NCBI RefSeq assembly: GCF_000143415.4
Contig: NW_003314268.1
Location: 1,069,247 to 1,133,246 of the forward strand
Direction of reading: 5' to 3'
DNA length: 64,000 bases
Origin: Selaginella moellendorffii
Lineage: Eukaryota > Streptophyta > Lycopodiopsida > Selaginellales > Selaginellaceae
In this document: positions 31,101 through 43,500 of the stretch, piece after piece
Layout: each line of letters begins with the position of its first letter
How positions within the stretch are numbered: the stretch's first letter is position 1
Translations under genes and position numbers: made by a program
The notes under the pieces: model-generated
What the model was told of the DNA's origin: nothing
Databases searched by the model: none
Seen by the model: only the letters and a program-made list of their open reading frames with translations

Positions 31101-34100
31101 ATTTGAGTAGCTACCTGATTCCGTTTTTACTGTGTAGGCGGTTCACTCAGGTGCAGATCTAGAGTCCGCCATCTCAACATGCATGGGTTACTCTTCAGAG
31201 GTAATAGCTCTGTGTGCTCTCATTTTGATTGGCTTATTTCTTGAAACAGGGACACGACTTCATGAAAACAATTGATGTGCATCCCATTAGTGGTCTGTCC
31301 CCAGCGTTGCCGGTAATAATCATGAGTTTTCTTCGTTTCTGGTTGATTCACTCACGTAGATTCACTCCAGGAACTGTTAAGGTTTGTCATGCAACGTGTT
31401 GAAGACAGGGACGTGCTTCCACTTCTTGAGGTTCGTCTTTCCTGTAAAGAGCGGTGTTAGGATCATGTTCCTGTGCAGGGTTTATTGGAATCCCGAAGGG
31501 AGTTACTCCCAACTCTTCAGAAACCTCATAACAGGTTAAAAGATATCATTTTTTTGGACCTTGGTTTGGACTCCACGGTGCGGACTGCAGTAGAAAGAGG
31601 CTTGGAAGGATTGAGTAAAGCGAGCCCCTCTGTAAGCCAGCTCTAAAATGCACTCATTTATTTTCCCTCGCTAAACATCTTTCAAACATTTTCAGGATAT
31701 GATGCTCATAATTTGTCTTGTTCTGGAAAACTTGTGTCTGTCAAGCGATAACAATGAAGAGCTCGTTTACTGTTTAAAGGTAGAGGCTTTACTTTATGAA
31801 AAAATGTCCTCTAACAGCTTCCCTTTGCAGGATTGGTACAATATCATCAAGCTTTGCAACTCTAAAGCCGAAAACTGGGCGTTACAAGCGAAATCAGTTC
31901 TTGATCGCACTCGTCTTGTTCTTGGTGATAAAGTAGAGCATTATCAAAAGGTTTTGCAGCCGACAGCTGAGTATCTTGGTATTTCATTTGGCGTCGAACA
32001 ATGGGCGGTATGTACTTACTTTTATGCTAACTCCTGATCAAAATGTTGGAATGTTGTTTCTGTGTCAGATGGAAATTTTTACAGAGGAGATGATACGAGC
32101 GGGCTCAGCCGCGTCTCTCTCTCTTCTTCTCAATCGATTAGATCCGGTTTTGCGTAGTACAGCGCATTTAGGAAGGTGTGTTTTTGTTTCTTTCTATGCA
32201 TGTTTGTCTTACAAATTTTTTTCCATACAGTTGGCAAGTTATTAGTCCAGTAAATGTTCAAGGTTTTGTCTCGGTAGTACATGAGCTCGGTGACGTGCAA
32301 GATAAAGTTTATGATAAGCCGACAATACTGATATCCGGAAGAGTCAAAGGGGAGGAAGAGATTCCTGATGGCGCAGTTGCAGTTTTAACTCCTGATATGC
32401 CTGACGTGCTCTCTCATGTATCTGTGCGTGCACGAAACAGCAAGGTAAATGCCAGAGTTTCAGGATGCTTCAAAAGTCACTCTGATTTTTCGCCTATGAT
32501 AGGTCTTATTCGCGACATGTTTCGATCCTAACATTTTAACGGACCTGCGTTCGTTGGAAGGCAAAGCTTTAAAGCTGCAGCTCACTGCGTCTTCTGAGAT
32601 CGTGTACAGGTAGTACGAATGACAAGGCTCTTTTTCTTACGTTGGTTTTGCCATAGTAAGGTGAGCGACACGGAGTTGTCAGGCGACGTTGCTGCAGCAG
32701 TGGAAGAGGAACCCCCGCACATTGTGTTGAAAACCAAGAAATTCATGGGAAAGTACGCGGTCACGGCCGATGAATTCACGCCTGAGCTGGTAAAGTAGGA
32801 TCCATTTCTGTGTTTGTTGTTGACAGCATGTAGAAACAGGTCGGCGCTAAATCTTTGAACACTGCAAACCTGCGAGGGAAACTTCCTTCGTGGATAAAAC
32901 TTCCAACTTCTGTTGCGTTGCCATTTGGAGTTTTCGAGGAAGTGCTTTCAAACAGTATCAACAAGGTACTGGTCCGCTCTAATATTTTTCAGGTTGACGC
33001 TTTCTTTTTCCTCGTTGCAGGAGGTTTCCGCAGAAGTTGAGCGGCTTAAAAAGCCGCTGCTCGGCGGTGATTTGAGCAAACTCAAAGAAATTCGCGACAC
33101 TATTTTGAAGCTCAAGGCTCCACCGGAACTGGTAAATTCGGCTGCCACGACACTTACACTAAAGTTCTTGACTCTTTTGTTTCGAACAGGTTGAGGAGCT
33201 GAAAACTACAATGATCAATTTCAACATGCCATGGCCGGGTAACGAAGGCGAGCATAGATGGGAGCAGGCGTGGATGGCCATCAGACGAGTATGTCCCCTC
33301 TCTTTTTTTGCTCTTTTCCTAAAGCTATGGTCAAACAGGTGTGGGCGTCGAAATGGAACGAAAGGGCCTTTATCAGCACTCGCAAGGCAAAGATAGATCA
33401 CGAACATCTTCGCATGGCAGTGTTAGTTCAGCAAATTATCTGCGCGGACTATGCGTTTGTCATCCACACTACGAATCCTTCCAATGGGAATGCCTCGGAA
33501 ATCTACGCAGAGGTGAAGAAACCTGGCTTGTTTCTCATGTTTTTTAGAAAAAAAACTTGTTTCCAGGTCGTCAAGGGATTGGGAGAGACATTGGTTGGCG
33601 CATACCAAGGCCGTGCGTTGAGTTTTGTCACGCAGAAATCAGACTTGAAAAATCCAAAGGTAAATATAAAGTTTCTCGTCTTTGCTCTCGGTAAAGCTTG
33701 CATTGCATTCTCTGTTGGAGCAGATCTTAGGATTTCCCAGCAAGCGACATGGCTTGTTCATCAAACCTTCGGTGATTTTTCGCTCCGATTCAAATGGAGA
33801 GGATTTGGAAGGCTATGCCGGAGCTGGTTTATACGACAGGTAACTCCGCATTTCCTTTTCCATTGAAGAGCAAAGCTAAAGCTATGATCAAACAACAGCG
33901 TTCCAATGGATCGAGAGGAAGAGCGAGTGGTGGACTACTCCACGGACAAGTTACTCCTGGATGCGAATTTCCAGAAGACGATTCTATCCAACATCGCTCG
34001 CGCCGGAGCCGAGATCGAGAGAGTCTATGGAACTCCTCAAGATATAGAAGGGTGTATCAAAGATGGAGAGCTCTACGTTGTCCAAACGAGACCTCAAATG

Positions 34101-34103
34101 TAA
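28195..34103 (+). CDS. GWD1: alpha-glucan water dikinase, plastid (GWD1/R1 type)
   Basis: GWD phosphorylates glucosyl C6 of starch, using the beta-phosphate of ATP through a phosphohistidine, and starts starch breakdown. This is a multi-exon gene with about thirty short exons. The first (28195-28446) encodes a Ser/Arg/Cys-rich transit-like region. CBM45-type modules follow: FLHWGALKANDAKWRLPS and AIHWSLSQDNPREWKM. The phosphohistidine domain has AVLTPDMPDVLSHVSVRARN, with the His codon at 32415-32417. The C-terminal ATP-binding domain includes VWASKWNERAFISTRKA, VVKGLGETLVGAYQGRALSF and FRSDSNGEDLEGYAGAGLYD, and the protein ends ELYVVQTRPQM. Motifs I followed remain in frame through their splice sites, so it looks intact. 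uS7 follows 160 bp downstream. Confidence 0.9.
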
Positions 34104-34263
34104 GAGTAGAAAGTGAAAGTAAAGAGTTTACTACGGTGTGGTAAAACGTGAGACCGCCAAGTAACTAAAAGGACGGTACGGTATCGTGAAAGCCAGGCGC
34201 GTGAGAGAGAAGAGAGCTAGGCTAGAATTTGCGGGAGAGAGCGAGAGCGCGAGAGCGAAAGCG

Positions 34264-35200
34264 ATGGCGCAAGCAATGGAGCTGCCGGCGATGCCAACGG
34301 AGGCGAAGCTCTTCGGCAAGTGGAGCTATGGCGATCTTGCGGAGGTTTTGTGGAATTTCTTGCTTCTTGCTGCCGCCGGTCGATCGATCGATCGATCGAT
34401 CGATCTGATGATCTGCATTGTTTCTTGCTGGATCGCAGATCGAAGACATGAGCCTCGAGGACTACATCGCCGTGAATGGCCACAAAGTGGGAAGCTTTGT
34501 CCCTTGCACCGCCGGGCGCTACTCGAGGAAGCGATTCAAGAAGGGGCGGTGCCCGATCGTGGAGAGGTGCGTGCCCGAAATCTCCCTCGATCTTGATCTT
34601 GGCAAGATTTCTCTCGATCGATCAAGTCAAGCGATGTTCTTGATCTCTCTGTGTCTGATCGCCAGGCTCGTCAACGTGCTCATGTTCCACGGCCGCAACA
34701 GCGGCAAGAAGGTCATGGCGGTGAGGATCGTCAAGTACGCGATGGAGATTATCCATCTCCTCACGGATGAGAACCCGATCAAAGTGGTCCTGGACGCCAT
34801 CCAGCACTGGTATGGAACGCGCATTTCTTGGATAGAAGTTCTTTTCGGTGTGCCTGATCGATCTTTCCAGCGCTCCTCGCGAGGAGTCGGTGAGCCTGGT
34901 GACGAGAGGCGTCGCCAGGCGCAGCTCCGTGGACACCTCGCCGCTGAGGAGGGTGAATCAAGCCCTGGCCTTCATCGCCACCGGCACGAGGGAGAGCGCA
35001 TTCAAGACCGCCAAGCCCATCGCCGAGTGTCTGGCGGACGAGCTCATCAACGCCGCCAAAGGATCGTCCAACAGGTGAAAGAGATGAGAGATTCAAAGCC
35101 TCCTCCTCTTCTTCTTGTTCGACTGGGGGCGATCTTTGCTTGCAGCTATGCGGTGAGGAGGAAGGATGAGATCGAGCGCGTCGCCAAAACCATGCGATGA
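34264..35200 (+). CDS. RPS5: 40S ribosomal protein S5 (uS7, 203 aa)
   Basis: There are five exons: 34264-34344, 34439-34566, 34666-34809, 34871-35074 and 35146-35200. The protein follows cytosolic uS7 closely: [98 protein letters not shown] and [20 protein letters not shown]. It sits in the small-subunit head near the E site. Intron 1 carries a (CGAT)n microsatellite. Some positions are diverged from usual plant RPS5 (for example [18 protein letters not shown]). Confidence 0.93.
34379..34405 (+). repeat. (CGAT)n microsatellite in RPS5 intron 1
   Basis: Six to seven CGAT units between exon 1 and exon 2 of RPS5. Confidence 0.85.
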
Positions 35201-38200
35201 GTGGAAAGCTCGATTCAAGGTCTTTGATTTCGTTCTTCGCTTGACTAATGATATTTTGGATACCCTATTTTCTATTTTCCCGTTGTGGCGAGAGAGCCAA
35301 AAAGATTTCTAAGTATGAAAACTGTGTTCTTTGGGTGCTCTTGGAGGCGAGCTTGCCGCGACCGCGCCTTCAAAGAGATAAAGTAAGGGCCTCCCAAGGT
35401 CGTGCTTGAGCCTCGATGGTGCTGGAGCAAAGCCCTGGCTGCGTTCTTGGATAAAATGTGGGAGTGTGAGGATGATTACATGGTTTTCATTCAGCGGCGT
35501 GGAAGCTTTGGCTGGCGGATGGGAAGTGATAGAGCAAACCCTGGCTATGGCGAACTAGGTCGCTGTTTGAGGGAAATTGGAAGCGGTGCGGCAGTGGCGG
35601 TGGTGGCGGCGGTGGGCGGGGTGGCAAGGAAAAGATCTCCATCCCTGAGCGACCAGGAGATGATCCGGCTGCACGGCGAGGTGATCCGGGCGGAGGGCGT
35701 GCTGAGATTCTAGTGGACCTGGAGCAGGCGGTGTCGCCAGAGCCACTGAGGACGAAAATGCGCGAGGGATCATCAAGATCTCACGGAGACTTAGAATTCT
35801 TTTACTGTCTCGCCACATGTTTTCTAAAGCTTAACGAGTCTTTATACAAGTTTTCTAAAGCTTGGAAGTCTGTCTAGATTGTGGCATGATTATGGTTTGA
35901 AATTTGGTTTGATCAAGGTGAAACATACTCACTGAAATTCACTGAAAATTAGGCATCTGAATATCTCTTGGAAATTTGTTTGCTTTTGCATATGCCTTCA
36001 AGACAAAAAGTATATTTTATTATATTTTAAATAGTTACTAATAAATAAGAATTGAACTTATATTATTTGCTCTAATACCACATGTAACACACTCTATTTC
36101 TCCCTTTAAACTAACTATAAAAAAACAAGATAATTAAAAACTATTTGATCCATATATATCCTAAAATTCCCAAGATTCAAAAGATTCATAACTAAATTTT
36201 AATAAATTGATCTATTTTTGGGTTTTATCCTATATAGAAAGCATCAATAGCAAGAAAGTGGAGAGTCTTTTGTTATTACTAACTGCCACTCACTAAAGGG
36301 AATTCGTCGATATCGGCCAGGATTTCAAAAGTTTTTTAATCAATATTTATCTTCTAAACAATGCATTAAATTCTCTATTTCTCTATTCTTTTGATGCAAG
36401 TGTCAAAAGTGAAATAAATCATCATAAAATCCAACAATATTTTGTGACTCAAAGATCAAATTATATCATACATAATATTTTAATAGTTAACTAAATTTAT
36501 GTCATATATACTAAACTTATTTAGTTTTCTGACTAAATTCAGCAGAATATAATAGATTTACAAGAATTAAAAGTTATTTGTGATTATATTATAAATATTT
36601 ATAAAAAAGTATAAATACAAACATAATTACTACCATGAATTATATACCAACATTACATTGTTGTATTTAAATTTTAAATAAAATTCATAAAGAGATTTTT
36701 CAAAAATCATAAAATACAGCAAAAAAATATGAATTTTAATAACACATAAAAATTCTATATTAAAACTTATAACTAGGTATATTATATTGAAATTATTAAC
36801 TAGTTAATATAAATCTTGTTAACAATTATGACTAAATGTTTGAAACTTAAAGATATTTTTCTTTCAACCTAAAGCAATACAACATAACCATGGTATTTTA
36901 TTAATTGCATACTATAATTGAAATTTTTGAAAATTAAAAACTGATAAATTTTTTTATTGAGTTTAACTGACAAATTTTCATGTATCATATTATTAAAGAA
37001 ATTCTTCTTAAGGAAATTAAATTAATTATTTCATATTGCTAATTTGAAAATGTAAATAATATAATTATTTATATAAACTTATATAAAGTACATTAAATGT
37101 ATTGTAAAGATGAAATATTGAATTTTTTTTTACAATTGTCACTTTGATAGATGCAAGGTTTACTTTATAAAATTGAAAAAATTAAATTTTTTTAACATAC
37201 TGAACTTTATCAAATAAAAAATAGATTTATATATAAAAAATATCAAAAGTAAAATTTTAAATTATTCAAAAGTACAAATAAATAAATAAATAAATAAGTA
37301 ATAAAAAAAATAATTTAAAAAATAAGTTAAAAATTAGAATAATAATAAAATTTTACCTTAAACTATGTTTTCCTTTTTCAGAATTTCACTTATATTAATT
37401 ATTAAAGTTATAAATATAATAAAAATAAATTTAAACTAAATTTAAGCCACTCAGCAAATGAATGAATATGAAAATGGGTATTTTCATTAATTTTAGATTA
37501 AATTTCAAATTTTCTTTTAGTTAATGTCTATCTATTTAATAACCTCACAAGTATATATTAATTTTTTTAAATTCTTAATTAATTTGTGCTATTAGTAAAA
37601 TGAATAATTTTAGAGTCATTATTTTATTGTGACTTAAAGTTAAAGTTGAATTTTAAATTTAAACTATTCTTTTAGAACTTCAAAACATACATTAAAAGAG
37701 TCTACTGACATACTCTAAAAGATTATCATTGCTTAGCTTGAGTTAGACTATCTCTAACTTTATTTTTTTGTGGTTTGCTACCACCCTAGAAAGAAAAAAA
37801 AAGTTAAACTTTTTGTAAAAAAAGAAAATGTGTAATAAAAATTTAAGTTAAAATGATATAGTGGTGTATACTCTTCCTTAATATTAACCTAATATCTCAT
37901 TATCTACACAATAAATCTGGAAATTGTAAAGAAAAGGAACATAAACTAGCTAAATTATAAAAGTTTATTAATGCATTTATCCATTACAAAATTGAAACTA
38001 ATTTTTTTATCAAGTTTAATTGACCAAAGTTCATGTTTTATATTCATAAGAGCAATTGTCATAAAGGAAATTTAATTAATTATTTTATATTATTAATTTG
38101 CAAATGTAAATAATATATTTTTTCATATGGAGTTATATATTATATGGTATATGTTGTGATCATAAAACACTAAAATTATTTACTATTACTACCATGATAA

Positions 38201-39166
38201 ATGCAAGCTTTGTTTTATAGTATTAGCAACAATCAAAACTTTTGATATACTTAACTTTATCAAATAAATAATATGGTTTGATATATCGCACTCGTGATTT
38301 GTAGCTGATTGACAAGTGCCCCAGAGATCAGATCTAACTATGCAAAGTGAAGAAGCTTTATACCATATACTAAAAATTAAATTTTCAAAATTTATATTTA
38401 TAAGCTTAATTAAGTAGTATAAAATAAAATAACTAACAATGAAGCAAAACTTTAGAAAAGTAACTAAAAAAATAATATTATAATAAAATTTTACCTTAAA
38501 CTATTCTGTCCTTCTAGAATCAAATAATAGAAGGAAATTTAAGTTATAATTAAGAAAGTTTAAATATATTTTTAATATATGCAAAACAATATTTTAATGA
38601 TGTGGAAAGCAACTTCAAGAGCTGATTAATAATAATATTCACCATAATATTTCTTGTTTATATATACATGTAAATTTTCTTTAAAATAAATCTAGTAATT
38701 GTTATTTTAAAAAATTCTTACTTTTTATGATCTCAGTATTTTTAATAATTGTTTTTATTTTGGTTCATAGTGGTCAAAAGACCTACTTATTTCCATAGTT
38801 AATCTATAAGAGATATTACATAAATTGTTTAAATTTAAATGTTTATATATATCTTTGATAAATATTATTAGAAATACCAATAATGATATTAGTTTAACAA
38901 CTAAAACTAATTTTTTTATCTGAACTAGTTATAAAAAAATTCAAAATAACTAGAAAAAGTTGATAATTTCCTGTGCATTACGTGCAACAATGCTGTACTT
39001 GCTTAATAGTTCAAATTAAAGTTTATAATTGTAAACATGTTTATAATTTATAAACACAAGATTAATCATATTACATAACACCCATTAGATCATAGAATAG
39101 GTTGAATATACTAGAAAGTGTTTAGAAAAGTTTTTAAATTATAAACATGCTTATAAATTATCAATT
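35201..39166. other. gene-free AT-rich region, target of an LTR-element insertion
   Basis: 35.2-35.8 kb retains moderate GC, with a plus-strand frame (35402-35713) of unknown nature and no known motif. From 35.85 kb the sequence is extremely AT-rich, with an (AAAT)n stretch near 37277-37300. The last part, about 39000-39166, belongs to a repeat interrupted by the LTR element; its continuation is at 44177 and relatives are at 47.6-47.8 and 48.4-48.7 kb. Confidence 0.5.
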
Positions 39167-39340
39167 TGTGAGGGCCAAGTGTACGGCTACGATGCCGTAT
39201 ACTAATATTAGCGTAGTGGATTTTGGTAGCCGTCGGATTGGTTTTAATCCGGACCACTCGCTCCTGTATATAAGCTAGGGTTTTTGGGTTAATTGATATG
39301 CACATTTCTGTATTCCCTTTCCATATTCCATGCACTCACA
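39167..39340 (+). repeat. 5' LTR
   Basis: 174 bp, TG...CA ends, containing TATATAA at 39267-39273 as a plausible promoter. Same sequence as 44003-44176. Confidence 0.95.
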
Positions 39341-39341
39341 T

Positions 39342-39357
39342 TGGTGGAGATGAGGGG
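39342..39357 (+). promoter_or_regulatory. primer-binding site (tRNA-Ala type)
   Basis: TGGTGGAGATGAGGGG follows the 5' LTR by one base. It is complementary to the CCA-tailed 3' end of plant tRNA-Ala (CATCTCCACCA) with about one mismatch over 16 bases. The more common initiator-Met site (TGGTATCAGAG) is absent. Confidence 0.75.
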
Positions 39358-39573
39358 CACCTTTGATTGTCCCTGGGGAGTGCTTGGATTTGGGATTTCG
39401 GTTTAGATCTAGCTTTTGCATTGTCTAGATCTAGCTTTTTCCATTTCCTTTCTTTTGTTCTTTCCTTTCAGGATTTTGGTTTAGATCTAGCTTTTTGCAT
39501 TGTCTAGATCTACCATTTCTTTCTAGCTTTTTGTCATTTCTCTTCTTTTGCTCTTTCTTTCTCATTCATTTTC

Positions 39574-40506
39574 ATGGCCGATCCGCAATCTCCTCCTTTG
39601 ACTCTAGAGCAACAGTTGGTTCAATTGCTTGATGCTATGCGCCTGCAATTGAACAACCAAACTCAGTTGATGGCGGCGTTCACGGCACATGGTACAACTC
39701 CTCCTGCTTTTGGTGCCAATCCTCGCGTTCGGCCGGAGTTCTTTCGTGGGAATCCTGGGGATGATGTGTACCATTGGTTCGATCACTTCACGGTGATTGC
39801 CACATATCATTCTTGGGATGATGCTCGGCGTTTGCGTGAGTTCCCCACATGTCTTCAAGGGATGGCATTGCAGTGGTACAATGGATTGAGCGCAGCTACT
39901 TGTGGCGATTGGAGTGTTCTTCCGGATGTCTTCAAACGCGCCTTCGGACACGCCGACGATTGTGATGATGCCTTCCAACAATTGCATCGTCTTCGCCAAG
40001 GGCCATATGAGTCGGTGATGCAATTTGGCGTTCGTTTCCGAAGTCTTTTGCTTCGTGCGGAGCCAAATATGTCGGAGCGGATCAAGCTAGGAATGCTGTG
40101 GCCAGCACTTCGTCAAGATCTTGTCGGACTTGTGCATGCACTTGCTCCTGCCACTCTTGACGATGCTCTTCGTTTGGCACAACGTTATGAGACGTCGCCT
40201 CTTCCACTTCTTGCTACACGTCCTTCAGCTCCACTTCCTATGAGTGATGGTCCTGTTCCCATGGAGGTTGATGCTGCTGCTACTCGAGTCCAAGGACAAG
40301 GGCGAGGACGTGGTCGTGGCCGTGACATTCGTTGCTGGGCGTGTGATGAAGTTGGTCATACTTATCGGCGTTGTCGGCGCTTTCCGGATTGGCGACCTCC
40401 ATTTCCTGGGTGGAGACCTTGGCGTCAGCAACGTCCCGTTGGTGCTGCTGCGGTGGAAGGTTTGGATACCGAGGTGCATTCGGGAAACGAGGAGTCGCAC
40501 GAGTAA
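39574..40506 (+). CDS. gag: retrotransposon Gag (310 aa)
   Basis: The capsid-like region contains PEFFRGNPGDDVYHWFDHF and LQGMALQWYNGLSAATCGDW, typical of the plant Ty3/gypsy Gag domain. A zinc knuckle CWACDEVGHTYRRC (C-x2-C-x4-H-x4-C) lies near residue 255 after a Gly/Arg run. It ends in a stop at 40504-40506, overlapping the pol frame by up to 136 bp. Gag packages the element RNA. Confidence 0.92.
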   Translation: MADPQSPPLTLEQQLVQLLDAMRLQLNNQTQLMAAFTAHGTTPPAFGANPRVRPEFFRGNPGDDVYHWFDHFTVIATYHSWDDARRLREFPTCLQGMALQWYNGLSAATCGDWSVLPDVFKRAFGHADDCDDAFQQLHRLRQGPYESVMQFGVRFRSLLLRAEPNMSERIKLGMLWPALRQDLVGLVHALAPATLDDALRLAQRYETSPLPLLATRPSAPLPMSDGPVPMEVDAAATRVQGQGRGRGRGRDIRCWACDEVGHTYRRCRRFPDWRPPFPGWRPWRQQRPVGAAAVEGLDTEVHSGNEESHE

Positions 40507-43500
40507 TGGAGGGACCTTGCGCGAATAAGTTAGTGACCCCTCCATCTTTCTTTCGGGAGTATCATCAAGGGGTTCACTCGGCACCGGTTCATCCAGTGTT
40601 TACTTTCCAAGCTCGTTTTTATAACAAGAGGTTTCCTATTCTTCTCTCCATGTTGGTTGATACAGGTTTGAGTTTATCTTCTATTGCTCGACCTGTTGCC
40701 ACACGTTGTCGTCTACACTTGCGTCGTGCGACGGATCCAGTTTTCATTCTTTATGGCAACGGCCGTACACATGCATGTGCACGAGATGAGGCGGACCTGG
40801 TTGTGTGTGTGGGCGATCTCGAGCTTGAGTTGCAGTCGTTGCGGGTGGTGCCGAGTCAAGCTTTTGACCTCATTCTTGGTATGGATTGGTTGCAGCACAA
40901 TCATGCCAAGTGTGACTTTGAGGCTTTTCCCCCTTGTCTCATACTTCCTTATGTTTCATCCATTCCTCTCACTTTTGTACCTCTTCGTCCCTCTACTTCT
41001 ACCTCTGCTTCCATTACTTTTGTTCCCCCATTATTTCCTCTTGTGTTTCCATCTTGTTCTGCTCTTCCCTTTTCCGATCCCTCTGATGATCTTTGTGTTG
41101 CAGCTGTTGATCAGCTCATGAAGGAGTATTCTGATCTCTTTGAATTTGACCTATCGTCTGGGGCCAAGATTGCCACACGTCATCCCATTCCAACCGGGGA
41201 TGCTCGTCCAATCAAGGTTCCTGTTCGTCGTCGGTCACCCAAGGAGATCAAGATTTTACGTGCAAACGTCAAGGAGATGTTGGAGAAGGGTGTTATTCGG
41301 AAGTCGCGGAGTCCTTGGGCATGTGAACCTCATCTTGTGACGAAGCCTGATGGGAGTATTCGTTTCTGCATCGACTATCGTCCGTTAAATGAAGTGACGA
41401 TCCCGGACGTGTACCCTCTTCCTCACACTGCTGATCTCTTGGATCGTCTGGGGCGAAGTCGTTGGTTCACCAAGCTAGATCTTGCTTCTGGGTATTGGCA
41501 AGTACCGATGGCTGAAGACGATATTCCTAAGACTGCTTTTCGTACACCATTTGGTTTGTACGAGTTTTTGGTGATGCCGTTTGGTTTGAACAATGCTCCA
41601 GCAACTTTTCAGCGAATGATGGACGAGGTTCTTTGCGATATGCCAGAGGTGACGGCTGACTTCATTGATGATGTCTTGATCCACTCGGAGGGGACGTGGG
41701 AGAAGCATGTTCGTGATGTTTGTAAAGTGTTGGATCGGCTACGCGACGTTGGTTTAAAGCTGAAGCGGTCGAAGTGCGTGTTTGGGTCCAAGGACACAAC
41801 TTATCTTGGGTACCGTATTTCTCGTGAGGGTTTGCAAGTTGATCCTGACAAACTTGTGGCTGTTCTAAAGTTCCCTACTCCGAAGTGTGTGAATGATGTG
41901 CAGCGCTTTTTGGGTAAGGTGCAGTATCTCGGTCGTTTTGTGGATCATCTTTCCGATCGCACTTTACCATTGCCAGTGTTGCTGAAGTCATCAACGTCAT
42001 CTTTCATCTGGTCTCCCGATTGTGAGCGGGCGTTCGTGAATCTCAAAGAGCTATTGACGACTCCTCCGGTTTTGGCATATCCTGACTACACTCGACCTTT
42101 TATTTTGCGCGTGGATGCTTCTGACATTGGTCTTGGAGGTGTGTTGATGCAAGAGAGCTCGAGTGTGCCTAGTCAGCGCCATCCCATTGCATACATAAGC
42201 CGTACATTACAACTAGCGGAGATGAACTACTCCACGACGGAGAAGGAGTGTTTAGCAGCAGTCTGGGGTTTCGAGAAACTTCATGCCTATCTACATGGTT
42301 CTCGGACGTTACTTGAAGGTGACCATGCTGCTGTTACTTCATTATTGAAGCGGAAGAACCTGGTTGGTCGTACGGCTCGATGGGCTTTGAAGCTTCAGAT
42401 ATATGATTTCGATGTTGTTCATCGCCCAGGGAGTTCTATGGCTGATGCTGATGCCCTTTCTCGAGCTCCTCTTCCTTCTCCACTCACTTCTCATGTTTCT
42501 GATGAACCTGTTGTTCCAGCATCTGTGGATTTTCTAGATGAGGATTCTGTGCCGTCGGCGGTTGCTGTCCTTGACGTTCAGTGTCCACAGGGCGTAGAGC
42601 AAGATCTACCTTCTCTGGATGAGGTTCGCGAGGCTCAAAAGATTGAGCCGTGGATTCGAAGGCTTCGAGATGGGTTTGAGAATCCTGCATCACTTGCTGA
42701 TGACTTGCCTTTTCGGCATTTACATTCTCAATATCGCCTTGAAGATGGCCTTCTTTATTTTGTGGGGACGGATCCTGATGCTCATTTACGGCTGGTGGTG
42801 CCTTCGGTGTTTATTCCGCGGTTTCTCCATGCCTACCATGATTCTCCTATTCTAGGTGGGCATATGGGACACCGTCGTGTCACCGAGAAGTTGCGCAGAT
42901 CTTTCTATTGGCCAGAGATGCGACGTGATATTATCCGGTATGTGCGTAGCTGCGTTTGGTGCCAAGCTCGTAATACTCCCCCTTGTGCTGCGGAAGGACG
43001 GTTGGAGTCAATTGCAGTTTCTCATCCGTTTGAGTTGGTGGCGTTTGATCTTATGGGACCTTTTCCGCGATCGACTGCTGGCAATGAGTATGTTATTATT
43101 GCTTCTGACTACTTGACTCGTTGGGTGGAAGTTGGTGCTCTTGCTAGTGCCTCTGCAACTGCTGTTGGATACTTCCTCCTCAATCGAGTGGTGTTCCAGC
43201 ATTCTTGTTCAGAACGGATTCTTTCGGATAATGGTCCTGCATTTATGGCTGAGGTATTTCATGTTTTGACATCTCGGTTGGGGATACGCCACACTTTTAC
43301 GAGTGCTTATCATCCACAATCAGACGGTCTGGTGGAACGGCTCGTTCGGACATTCAAAGGGATGATTGCGAAGTATGTGAACTTTCAACATTCGGATTGG
43401 GATGGTTATTTGCCGTCTCTTCGGTATGCTTATGTCACAGGGGTGCAGAGTTCTGTTGGTGCTTCACCATATAAACTTCTATATGGTCATGATCCAATAT

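Noticed and set aside
35402-35713. Plus-strand frame of 103 codons after RPS5
   Set aside because: No motif, no introns and low-complexity Ala/Val runs; not enough to call a gene.
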